DNA from: AWTP1-13 sp036280295
GTDB taxonomy: Bacteria > Pseudomonadota > Alphaproteobacteria > Rhizobiales > Hyphomicrobiaceae
NCBI GenBank assembly: GCA_036280295.1
Contig: DASURA010000294.1
Coordinates: 1 to 5,498, forward strand
Direction of reading: 5' to 3'
Length of the DNA stretch: 5,498 bases
The position numbers and the translations under genes are program-made. Below are positions 1-5,498 of the stretch, piece by piece. The notes under the pieces were generated by a model that was given only the letters and a program-made list of their open reading frames with translations, was not told the origin of the DNA and searched no databases. Every line of letters begins with the position of its first letter. The first letter of the stretch is position 1.

Positions 1-1
1 G

Positions 2-232
2 GGCTCGTCCGGCTGGTCGGCCTATTTCCACATGTGCCGGCTGAATGGCGTGGCTCCCGCAGCCATGATTTTCACCCGCATGACGACCAAGATCGCGCTC
101 GGCGCCGTGGTCACACGCGTCCCGGCCATCACCGACCTGGATGCCGACGTGCTGAGCCTGATCGAGACCGGAGACCTCATCGAGGTCGATGCCGACGCGG
201 GGCTGGTGACGATTGCCAAACGGGCGCGCTGA
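2..232 (+). CDS. Aconitase X (AcnX) small/swivel subunit, DUF126 type; 5' end cut by window edge
   Basis: This is the last 76 codons of a protein whose start lies before the window; the frame is open from base 2 and stops at TGA 230-232. The visible part begins with the Gly/Ser-rich GSSGWS stretch, which matches the conserved serine-bearing loop of the AcnX swivel domain. It continues with NGVAPAAMIF, TKIALGAVV and ETGDLIEVDADAGLVTI, the order seen in DUF126 proteins: helix, 'AP.A' strand, 'A.GA' motif, then the terminal 'GD.v.vd...G.v.i' strands. Known relatives pair with, or are fused to, a large aconitase-like subunit and act as dehydratases on cis-3-hydroxy-L-proline in bacteria or on mevalonate 5-phosphate in archaea. 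The large subunit is expected just upstream and cannot be seen. The transporter gene 118 bases downstream suggests a shared catabolic role. Family assignment is fairly firm; the substrate is unknown. Confidence 0.8.
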   Translation, partial: GSSGWSAYFHMCRLNGVAPAAMIFTRMTTKIALGAVVTRVPAITDLDADVLSLIETGDLIEVDADAGLVTIAKRAR

Positions 233-350
233 GAACGCCCGGACGAAAAGAGAAGGGAGGAGCGGCGGTGGCGGCGACGGTTGCGGCTGCCGCACCGGAC
301 CCGACGGCAGACAACGCCGCCGGGCCAGATAAAAACAGGGAGGAGGACGT
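233..350 (+). other. Spacer between AcnX subunit and TRAP binding protein
   Basis: This 118-base spacer has no recognisable promoter and no good terminator. A small GC stem (TGCGG/CCGCA around CTG, 282-294) is too short and lacks a T-run. Two purine-rich ribosome-binding-like stretches are present. One at 254-262 precedes a GTG at 268, and the other at 338-346 precedes the real start at 351. Absence of a terminator is compatible with the AcnX and TRAP genes being co-transcribed. Confidence 0.4.
338..346 (+). promoter_or_regulatory. Ribosome binding site of the TRAP binding-protein gene
   Basis: The stretch GGGAGGAGG lies 4 bases before ATG 351 at its 3' edge and about 7 bases before it if GGGAGG is the pairing core. 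It is the strongest anti-16S match in the window, as expected for a binding protein made in excess over its permease. It fixes the start at 351. Confidence 0.75.
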
Positions 351-1562
351 ATGCCCAGTTTCTTGCGAGCCGTGTTGCCGACGATGGCCGTTGCTCTAAC
401 GCTGACAGCGGGGGTCACCTCGCCGGGCGCGGCACAGGACACCTACAAGTGGCCGGACTACTTCACGGCCGTCACGCCGATCGTCGGCACCGCGAACCAT
501 TCGCTGGGGGTCGCCTGGACGGCAGAGTTCTCGGCCCAGAACAAGTCCCGCGCCCGCGTGCTCCCGGCACCCAACGGCTATGCGCGTGCCCAATGGCTGG
601 CGACCGGCAAGGGCGACATCGCCATGCTGCAGGCGTCGGACTATTTCGACCAGATGGAGGCCGTCGAAGGCTACGCCACTCCCGAGGCCGGGCCGGCCGA
701 CACGCGGGTTGCCGTCATGAACATGATCACGCCCTGGGGCTACATGGTCCGCGGCGACAGCGACATCAAGAGCTTCGCTGACGTGAAGAAGGGCACCCGG
801 ATCGCCTTCTCGCCGTCCTCATCCTTCCTGGTCGCCGGCGTCGATGCCCTGCTGGCCTACCGCGGGCTCAAGCGCGAGGACGTGAACCTCGTGCAGGTCG
901 GCAACTACGGCGCCAACACCCGCATCGTGGCCGAAGGCCGTGCCGACGTGGCCTTCACCTCGCCGCTGTCCGGCCCCAGCTACGAGGCGGAGGCGGGTCC
1001 GAAGGGGCTGCGCTGGCTGCCGCTGCCGGAGAAGGCGGCCGATCCGGCGGCCTACGCCCGCTACCGCGCCCTGCAGCCGGGCTACATCCCGTCCAAGGTG
1101 GTCTCGGGCGTCAAGAGCTCGCTCGGGCTCAACATGGATCACGCCTTCCAGGCCAACCACGTGCGCGCCAATGCCGATCCGGAATTCGTCTACCACCTCG
1201 CCAAGTGGCTCGACGAGCACCACGAAGATTTCAAGAAGACCTTCACCCACGCCTGGATGATGAGCATGGCCAGCATGAAGACCTTCCTGGATGCCGGCGC
1301 CCTGCAGCCTCTCCACGAGGGCGCCATCCGCTACCTCAAGGAGAAGAGCGTCTGGACCGACGCCTACCAGGCACGGCAGGAGAAGCTCGTCGCGCTCGCC
1401 AAGGCGCGGGTGGAGCTGTGGAAGGCAACGCTCGCCGAGGCGAAGGCGAAGGGCATCACGGTGAGCCCCGACAGCGCCGAGTTCGCCAAGCTCTGGAAGC
1501 AGAAGCGCGCCGACGCCGGCATCACCAAGACCTACGGCGAGATGGTCCTCGACATCCAGTGA
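351..1562 (+). CDS. TAXI-family TRAP transporter periplasmic solute-binding protein
   Basis: A 403-residue secreted binding protein that captures a small solute in the periplasm and delivers it to the TRAP permease encoded next. Residues 1-28 form a Sec signal peptide: an Arg near the start, a hydrophobic core (AVALTLTAGV) and a likely cleavage after GAA28, before QD. The mature part has the periplasmic-binding architecture of the TAXI group. GTANHSLG at residues 46-53 corresponds to the ligand loop after the first strand. It is followed by a 'GDIAMLQ' strand, the hinge-region 'WGYMVRGDSDIKSFADVKKGTRIAF' type segment, 'GRADVAFT', and the late signature PLHEGAIRYLKE at 320-331. About 72 residues follow this signature, rich in Ala, Lys and Glu and probably helical, so the protein is longer than usual TAXI receptors (roughly 320-340 residues). 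The start is set by a strong ribosome binding site and the signal peptide. The ligand cannot be read from the sequence; TAXI proteins are known for organic acids and glutamate-like ligands. Confidence 0.9.
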   Translation: MPSFLRAVLPTMAVALTLTAGVTSPGAAQDTYKWPDYFTAVTPIVGTANHSLGVAWTAEFSAQNKSRARVLPAPNGYARAQWLATGKGDIAMLQASDYFDQMEAVEGYATPEAGPADTRVAVMNMITPWGYMVRGDSDIKSFADVKKGTRIAFSPSSSFLVAGVDALLAYRGLKREDVNLVQVGNYGANTRIVAEGRADVAFTSPLSGPSYEAEAGPKGLRWLPLPEKAADPAAYARYRALQPGYIPSKVVSGVKSSLGLNMDHAFQANHVRANADPEFVYHLAKWLDEHHEDFKKTFTHAWMMSMASMKTFLDAGALQPLHEGAIRYLKEKSVWTDAYQARQEKLVALAKARVELWKATLAEAKAKGITVSPDSAEFAKLWKQKRADAGITKTYGEMVLDIQ

Positions 1563-1569
1563 CATGGGC

Positions 1570-1596
1570 GGCCGCGCGCCATGCCGGTGCGCGGCC
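1570..1596 (+). terminator. Intercistronic GC stem-loop (attenuator or partial terminator)
   Basis: GGCCGCGCGCC (1570-1580) pairs with GGTGCGCGGCC (1586-1596) as an 11-bp stem with one G-U pair and a 5-base loop (ATGCC), followed by TTTC. It begins 8 bases after the stop of the binding-protein gene. The T-run is only three bases, so full termination is doubtful. A partial terminator, or a 3' end that stabilises the binding-protein message, fits the common excess of TRAP binding protein over permease. Confidence 0.5.
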
Positions 1597-1632
1597 TTTC
1601 TCCGCTCGCCAAGCGCAGTGCGGCCCGACACG

Positions 1633-1644
1633 GCGCTGCAGCGC
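1633..1644 (+). other. Perfect 12-bp palindrome in the spacer
   Basis: GCGCTGCAGCGC is a perfect palindrome and could form a 4-bp RNA hairpin or serve as a symmetric protein site. It lies between the stem-loop at 1570-1596 and the small hairpin at 1660-1673. No function can be assigned. Confidence 0.35.
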
Positions 1645-1659
1645 ACCAAACCGATGAGA

Positions 1660-1673
1660 CGGCCGCAAGGCCG
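1660..1673 (+). other. GNRA-tetraloop hairpin abutting the permease ribosome binding site
   Basis: CGGCC (1660-1664) and GGCCG (1669-1673) form a 5-bp stem closed by GCAA, a GNRA-type stable tetraloop. Its last base is also the first G of the GAGG ribosome binding site at 1673-1676, so folding could influence permease translation. The structure is visible; the regulatory role is inference. Confidence 0.4.
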
Positions 1674-1676
1674 AGG
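1673..1676 (+). promoter_or_regulatory. Ribosome binding site deciding the permease start
   Basis: GAGG is followed by a 6-base spacer (ACAAGC) and ATG 1683. The upstream in-frame ATG at 1581 has no comparable site and lies in the loop of the 1570-1596 hairpin, so 1683 is chosen. Confidence 0.6.
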
Positions 1677-1682
1677 ACAAGC

Positions 1683-3665
1683 ATGACGGCAACCTCCGAG
1701 ATGATTGGCAGCGGCCCGGCAGGGTCCGGGCCGGCAGCCTTCCGCGACCTGGCCAACGAGCGCTGGCAAGCGATGCCGCGCGCGGTGCGCGCCCTCCTCC
1801 TGGCAATGTCGGCGGCGGGCGTGGCCATGTCCGTCGCCTACATCTTCGTCCTCTTTCCGCTGCTCGACCTCACCTACTACTTCCTGCTGATGGCAGCCTA
1901 CCTGCCGGTCGCCTTCCTGCTGCTGCCGGCCTGGAAGGGCGAGCGGGGCGTCACCTGGGCGAGCTACCTGCCGGCCGTCGCCATCTGTGCGTTGACGCTG
2001 TTCATGGCCTATCATTCTTCCTCGCTGGTGTATGGCAGCTGGGTGCCGGTGCAGGCCAACTGGCAGCTCGCCGTCGCCGTAGCGATCTTCGTGCTTGTTC
2101 TCGACGCGGCGCGCCGGTCGGGCGGCTACGTCTTCCTGGCGATTGTCGTTGGGCTCGGGCTCTACCCGGTCGCGGCCCCGTACATGCCCGGCATCCTCTG
2201 GGGACCGCCGACGGACCTGTCGCAGACGATCGCCTTCAACGTCTTCTCGGGCGATGCCATGCTCGGCGTCACCACTCGGGTGGTGGGCGAGCTGATCATC
2301 GGCTTTCTCATCCTGGCAGCGCTGCTGGTGGCCACCGGCGCCGGCGACTTCTTCCTCAACCTCGCCCTGTCGCTGATGGGCACTGCGCGCGGCGGACCGG
2401 CCAAGGTGGCGGTGCTGGCCTCGGGCCTGTTCGGCAGCCTCTCGGGGAGCATCTTCTCCAACGTCGTCGGCACCGGGTCGGTCACCATCCCGGCGATGAA
2501 GCGGGCGGGCTTTCCCCCGCACTACGCCGGTGCCCTGGAAGCCTGCGCCTCGACCGGCGGCATGCTGATGCCGCCGGTAATGGGCGCCGTCGCCTTCATC
2601 ATGGCCGACTTCACCAACACCGAGTACAGCGTGATCGTGCTGGCGGCGATCATCCCCTCGCTGCTCTACTATTTCGGCCTCTATTGCCACGTCGACGGGT
2701 TCGCGGCGCGCAACGGCCTTGAAGGGATGAAGCGCGAGGACCTCCCGAAGATCGGCCAGGTGCTAAAGGACGGCTGGCCGTTCCTCCTCGTGCTCGGCTT
2801 CCTCGTCTGGGGCCTCGTGTTCATGCGCTGGGAACGGCTGACGCCCTACTACGCGTCCGCCCTGCTGCTGGTGCTGACGACGCTGCATCCCCGACTGCGG
2901 ATCAGCCTCGGCCGCATCCCGGCGCTGTTCTACGAGATCAGCAAGCTGCTCAGCCAGACCATGGCGCTGCTGCTGCCGACCAGCTTCATCCTGGGCGGCC
3001 TGATGGCCACCGGCGTGGCGCCCGTCATCGCCGCCAGCCTTGTACGTATGGGCGGCGACGGCGTCGTCGTGGTGCTGGCGATCGGCATGGCGGTCTGCTT
3101 CATTTTCGGCATGCTCGGGCTGATCGTCGCCGCCTATCTGATGCTGGCGCTGACGCTCGCCCCGGCCCTGCAGCAGATCGCCGGCCTCAACATGCTGGCG
3201 ATCCATCTGTTCATCGCCTACTACGCCACGCTTGCGGCGATCACCCCGCCGGTGGCGCTTGCCGCCTTCCTGGCGTCGCGAATTGCCGATTCCGATCCGA
3301 TCCGCACCAGCTTCGAGGCCGCGCGGCTCGGGATCGCCATCTACTTCGTGCCGATCTTCTTCCTGTTCGAGCCGTCGCTGATCCTGCAGGGGCCCTGGCA
3401 CCTGACGGCGATCTGGACCGCGCTCAACGTGCTGGCGATCATCCTCATTGCTGCCGCCTCGGAGGGGCACCTGCTGCGGGTGGGCACGCTGCGCCTGTGG
3501 GCGCGTCCACCTCTGTTCGTCGCCGCGCTGTTGATCGGCTTCCCCGAGTGGAAGAGCACGGTCGTCGGTTTCGCCATTGCCGCGGTCGTCATCGCCATCA
3601 GCGCGCGGCAGCAGCGCACCGCATCGGTGCAGGCCGCGGGTGCGGCCGTCGCCGCTGGCCGGTAG
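1683..3665 (+). CDS. TRAP transporter fused permease, DctQ-DctM type (TAXI-TRAP)
   Basis: A 660-residue inner-membrane protein that imports the solute delivered by the TAXI binding protein, normally driven by an ion gradient. After a ~30-residue cytoplasmic Gly/Ala-rich lead, hydrophobic segments lie at about 36-60, 64-82, 95-111 and 128-140, the DctQ-like small-subunit part. A DctM-like large part with roughly a dozen or more segments runs to about residue 640. DctM hallmarks are clear: GAGDFFLNLALSL near 219-231, RGGPAKVAV near 236-244, GSLSGS at 251-256, NVVGTGSVTIPAMKR at 260-274, EACASTGGMLMPPVMGA at 286-302, and ITPPVALAAF with SDPIRT at 520-542. The GS/SG and TPP repeats correspond to the elevator transport and ion-binding regions of the family. 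The size fits fused TAXI permeases. The ATG at 1581 would add 34 Arg/Ala-rich residues but lacks a ribosome binding site. Substrate is unknown. Confidence 0.92.
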   Translation: MTATSEMIGSGPAGSGPAAFRDLANERWQAMPRAVRALLLAMSAAGVAMSVAYIFVLFPLLDLTYYFLLMAAYLPVAFLLLPAWKGERGVTWASYLPAVAICALTLFMAYHSSSLVYGSWVPVQANWQLAVAVAIFVLVLDAARRSGGYVFLAIVVGLGLYPVAAPYMPGILWGPPTDLSQTIAFNVFSGDAMLGVTTRVVGELIIGFLILAALLVATGAGDFFLNLALSLMGTARGGPAKVAVLASGLFGSLSGSIFSNVVGTGSVTIPAMKRAGFPPHYAGALEACASTGGMLMPPVMGAVAFIMADFTNTEYSVIVLAAIIPSLLYYFGLYCHVDGFAARNGLEGMKREDLPKIGQVLKDGWPFLLVLGFLVWGLVFMRWERLTPYYASALLLVLTTLHPRLRISLGRIPALFYEISKLLSQTMALLLPTSFILGGLMATGVAPVIAASLVRMGGDGVVVVLAIGMAVCFIFGMLGLIVAAYLMLALTLAPALQQIAGLNMLAIHLFIAYYATLAAITPPVALAAFLASRIADSDPIRTSFEAARLGIAIYFVPIFFLFEPSLILQGPWHLTAIWTALNVLAIILIAAASEGHLLRVGTLRLWARPPLFVAALLIGFPEWKSTVVGFAIAAVVIAISARQQRTASVQAAGAAVAAGR

Positions 3666-3748
3666 CTTTCGCGAATTGCGAGATCTGATCGTCTGAAAGC
3701 CCGCATTCTGCCGCGCGACGCGACAAATTATATGATGACAGAAAGCGC
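3666..3748 (+). other. Intergenic stretch after the permease, upstream of the palindromic element
   Basis: No gene is visible here. CTTTC (3666-3670) and GAAAG (3695-3699) are short inverted arms, and CGCG-CGA-CGCG (3712-3722) is a minor GC palindrome; neither is a convincing terminator. An unusually AT-rich island, 3724-3737, stands out in this GC-rich sequence and contains a -10-like hexamer. Confidence 0.4.
3708..3736 (+). promoter_or_regulatory. Candidate sigma-70-like promoter for the oxidoreductase gene
   Basis: TATGAT at 3731-3736 matches the -10 consensus at five of six bases and sits in an AT-rich island. The -35 region at a 17-base spacing (CTGCCG, 3708-3713) matches only three of six. 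A transcript from here would carry the whole palindromic element in its 5' leader before the oxidoreductase start. The call rests mainly on the -10 and local base composition. Confidence 0.25.
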
Positions 3749-3879
3749 CCACCCGTCGTCCCGGAAGCCGAGCCCGTAGGGCGAGGCTCTCCGGGACCTC
3801 GGCGAACGAGTCTCCGGATCCCGACTCGGACCGCTGCTCGTCTTCGGCTCGCGCGCGGTCCGGTTGGGATGACGGGTGG
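3749..3879 (+). repeat. 131-bp palindromic intergenic element (REP/MITE-like) with cloverleaf fold
   Basis: The ends are inverted repeats: CCACCCGTC (3749-3757) pairs perfectly with GACGGGTGG (3871-3879). This arm can extend to 14 bp with one G-U pair (3749-3762 with 3866-3879). Inside, 3758-3797 forms a long hairpin: GTCCCGGA/TCCGGGAC, AGCC/GGCT, a tandem GA/GA step, and GCCC/GGGC closed by GTA. CTCG/CGAG (3798-3801 with 3807-3810) forms a small hairpin. ATCCCGAC plus CGGACCGC (3818-3834) pairs with 3855-3870 as 16 pairs with one bulged T, and the loop contains CTTCGG. The long hairpins stack directly against the outer stem. Intergenic position and arm sequence resemble dispersed repetitive palindromes of alphaproteobacteria, but other copies cannot be seen here. 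It lies just upstream of the oxidoreductase start. Confidence 0.7.
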
Positions 3880-3892
3880 AAAGGCAAAGACA

Positions 3893-3898
3893 AGGGAG
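3893..3898 (+). promoter_or_regulatory. Ribosome binding site favouring the GTG 3909 start
   Basis: AGGGAG lies 10 bases before GTG 3909, a slightly long but workable spacing. The alternative in-frame GTG at 3876 lies inside the terminal arm of the palindromic element, whose stem would hide it. Confidence 0.45.
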
Positions 3899-3908
3899 TG
3901 ACTGCCAA

Positions 3909-5393
3909 GTGTCCTATGGCCGGCCGATCAATCCGGAGACGACCGTCGTGCGCTATGCGGGCGAGGTTCTGCACCGCCAGCTTGACGTCGACCTCTGCGT
4001 CATCGGCGCCGGCATCTCTGGCGTCACCACGGCGCTGCAGGCGGCGCGGCTGGGCAGGACGGTGGCGATCGTCGACAGCCTGCCGGCACTCGGCGGACAG
4101 GCCGTCAACTCGCTCATCGGCACCTTCTGCGGCCTCTACAGGAACGGCACGCACGGCCATCGCTTCACCTTCGGGGTGGTCGACGAGATGCTGGCTTACC
4201 TGGAGGCGAATGACGGCTGCTATTACCGCCATGGGCCGATGACGACCGTGGTGCACTACAACGAGGTCGTACTGTCGCGCTGGGTGGAGACGGCGCTGGA
4301 CGCCGCCGGCGTGATCCCGGTCACCGGCGCCATCCTGCGCACGGCCGAGCGGGACGGCCGGCGGATCAAGTCCGTCGGGCTGGTGACGCGCTACGGCGAC
4401 GTGACACTCCGGGCGGAGGGCTTCGCCGACTGTTCGGGCGATGCGGCCCTGGCCTATCTGGCGGGGCTCGCCTGCCGCGAACCGAACGAGAAGGTGTACG
4501 GCAGCCAGCAGGTGGTGGTGGAGGGCCTGCCCATCGGCGTCACGCCGCCGGACCGGGAGGAGTTGAGCGACCGCATCGCCCGGCGCGCGGACGATTACGG
4601 CCTGATGCGCAAGGGCGGCATCGCCTTTTACTTCCCCGGCAAAGACGTGGCGGTACTCAACATGACCCACCTGGAGACGCCGCTCGATCCGATCGCGGCC
4701 TCGCGCATGGGGCAGATCGGCAAGGACCAGGTGGACCGCGGCATCGCCCTGCTGCGGCAGGAGTACCCGGCGTTCTTCGGCAACATCACGGTACGGTCCT
4801 ACGGCTTCCCGGGCATCCGTCAGACCCGTTGGATCAAGGCCAAGCACCATATCGTCGTCGACGAGGTGGTGGGCCAGAAGAAATACGCCGACGCCATCGC
4901 CCGCACCGCCTGGCCGATCGAGCTGCACAACGCGCCGGAAGGCTTCGTGTGGGAGACGTTCGGCGAGGATCACGTCCATTACGTGCCGCTCGGCGCCATG
5001 ATCTCGCCCGAGGCCGACAACCTGGTCGCGGTGGGGCGCTGCATCGACGGCGACCCGGCGGCGCTGAGCTCGGTCCGCGTGATGGGGCCGTGCATGGCCC
5101 AGGGCATGGCCGGGGCACACGCACTCGATCTCGCCGGCTCCGGCTCCATGCACCAGATCGACATCGCCGCGCTTCAGGAGAGGGTATCCGACAACCTGAC
5201 GCGCACGGACGGCGCTGCCAACCCCCTCCAGCAGCAGGCCCGCTTCGACCTGTTCGTCGACGAGTTCAACGCCGAAAGGCCGCACGAGGCCATCGCCATG
5301 CGATGTCCTGCCGAGGGTCTACACCCCCTCAACGAGGCCCGGCGATTGGCCGCACTCCACGTTTCGTTCTTGGCTGGAGCGAGGTGCGTATGA
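3909..5393 (+). CDS. FAD-dependent oxidoreductase, FAD_oxidored (PF12831-like) family
   Basis: A probable cytoplasmic flavoprotein of 494 residues. A Rossmann FAD-binding motif lies near the N-terminus: DLCVIGAGISG, with GxGxxG at residues 33-38, and the acidic D56 ending the second strand (VAIVD) for the FAD ribose. GGQ at 62-64 is followed by the family-typical 'GTFCGLY' at 71-77. FADCSGDAALAYLAG from 172 corresponds to the conserved 'F.DaTGDadla..aG' segment. VAVGRCIDGD from 373 and SSVRVMGPCMAQGMA from 387 are the C-terminal FAD-contacting motifs of this group. No signal peptide or iron-sulfur cluster motif is evident. The gene is separated from the permease by 243 bases and may have its own promoter. 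Start GTG 3909 is preferred; GTG 3876 would add 11 residues. Relatives are mostly uncharacterised, so the substrate is not assigned; dehydrogenation of the imported compound or its dehydration product is inference. The stop overlaps a following ATG. Confidence 0.85.
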   Translation: MSYGRPINPETTVVRYAGEVLHRQLDVDLCVIGAGISGVTTALQAARLGRTVAIVDSLPALGGQAVNSLIGTFCGLYRNGTHGHRFTFGVVDEMLAYLEANDGCYYRHGPMTTVVHYNEVVLSRWVETALDAAGVIPVTGAILRTAERDGRRIKSVGLVTRYGDVTLRAEGFADCSGDAALAYLAGLACREPNEKVYGSQQVVVEGLPIGVTPPDREELSDRIARRADDYGLMRKGGIAFYFPGKDVAVLNMTHLETPLDPIAASRMGQIGKDQVDRGIALLRQEYPAFFGNITVRSYGFPGIRQTRWIKAKHHIVVDEVVGQKKYADAIARTAWPIELHNAPEGFVWETFGEDHVHYVPLGAMISPEADNLVAVGRCIDGDPAALSSVRVMGPCMAQGMAGAHALDLAGSGSMHQIDIAALQERVSDNLTRTDGAANPLQQQARFDLFVDEFNAERPHEAIAMRCPAEGLHPLNEARRLAALHVSFLAGARCV

Positions 5394-5498
5394 ACCAGGA
5401 TGGGGCTCAAATGAGATGCCGCCGCTCCCCGCGTGGGCCAGCAGGGAGTAGGTTGGGTTACGCGCACGCGGCTCCGGTACGTTTCCGAGCGAGGGTGG
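5390..5498 (+). CDS. Possible start of a coupled downstream reading frame, cut by window edge
   Basis: ATG 5390 overlaps the oxidoreductase stop as ATGA, and GAGG at 5381-5384 lies 5 bases before it, a typical translational-coupling layout. The frame is open for 36 codons to the window end. However, the peptide (MNQDGAQMRCRRSPRGP...) is Arg/Gly/Ala-rich, resembles no family I recognise, and overlaps a repeat-like string. It may be a real gene start or non-coding sequence that is open by chance. Confidence 0.25.
   Translation, partial: MNQDGAQMRCRRSPRGPAGSRLGYAHAAPVRFRARV
5447..5498 (+). repeat. Possible partial intergenic repeat arm at window end
   Basis: GTAGGTTGGGTTACGCGC (5448-5465) resembles the left arm of a class of palindromic intergenic repeats whose right arm reads like GCGTAACCCAACCTAC. 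The right arm is not in the window, so this rests on resemblance only. Confidence 0.25.

Noticed and set aside
1581..1682. Longer N-terminus for the permease starting at ATG 1581.
   Set aside because: There is no ribosome binding site, the ATG sits in the loop of a stem-loop, and the extra 34 residues are Arg/Ala-rich and unlike the family. ATG 1683 has GAGG at good spacing.
819..2690. A 623-codon open frame on the minus strand opposite the binding protein and permease.
   Set aside because: Its product is a low-complexity Arg/His/Gly/Glu/Gln mixture with no family motif, typical of the antisense shadow of GC-rich genes; the + strand genes here have clear domains.
3749..3879. Cloverleaf-like fold read as a tRNA gene.
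   Set aside because: The size, arm lengths and absence of T-loop (TTCGANNC) and anticodon-arm features do not fit a tRNA; the inverted-repeat ends fit a palindromic repeat better.
3749..3879. The palindromic element as a simple Rho-independent terminator of the permease.
   Set aside because: No T-run follows any of its stems, and the architecture is multi-branched. It could still help end transcription, but this is not shown.
2763..5285. An 840-codon open frame on the minus strand spanning the permease end, the intergenic element and the oxidoreductase.
   Set aside because: It crosses two well-supported genes and a structured intergenic element, and its composition is antisense-like (rich in Arg, Asp, His and Gln) with no recognisable motif. 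Length alone is not evidence at this GC content.
1..5498. CRISPR array, rRNA, tRNA or transposase genes.
   Set aside because: No regularly spaced direct repeats, no conserved RNA gene sequence and no transposase motif were seen on either strand.

Overview
The window comes from a GC-rich bacterium, most likely an alphaproteobacterium. The reasons are the high GC content, Shine-Dalgarno-led genes with GC-ending codons, a TAXI-type TRAP transporter, and a palindromic intergenic element carrying a CCGTC(G/A)TCCC-type arm of the sort dispersed in alphaproteobacterial genomes. The species cannot be named from the sequence alone. Every supported gene is on the + strand.

Layout. Bases 2-232 are the 3' end of an aconitase-X (AcnX, DUF126) small or swivel subunit. 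A 118-base spacer ends in a strong ribosome binding site for a TAXI-family TRAP periplasmic solute-binding protein (351-1562). A 120-base spacer with three consecutive stem-loops leads to a fused TRAP permease of the DctQ-DctM type (1683-3665). A 243-base intergenic region follows. It holds an AT-rich promoter-like island and then a 131-bp structured palindromic element (3749-3879) that can fold as a multi-branch cloverleaf. Next is an FAD-dependent oxidoreductase of the FAD_oxidored (PF12831-like) type, probably starting at GTG 3909 and ending at 5393. Its stop overlaps an ATG (ATGA) that opens an unrecognised reading frame running off the window. The last ~50 bases also contain a string resembling a second type of intergenic repeat arm.

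How the genes may work together. TAXI-TRAP systems import small organic acids or amino-acid-like solutes using an ion gradient. The binding protein captures the ligand in the periplasm and the fused permease moves it across the inner membrane. The neighbouring AcnX-type protein is a hydro-lyase subunit; characterised relatives act on cis-3-hydroxy-L-proline or, in archaea, on phosphomevalonate. The flavoprotein is a probable dehydrogenase or oxidase. Together they suggest an uptake-and-degradation cluster for a hydroxylated carboxylate or imino acid. The substrate is inference, and the AcnX large subunit and any regulator would lie outside the window.
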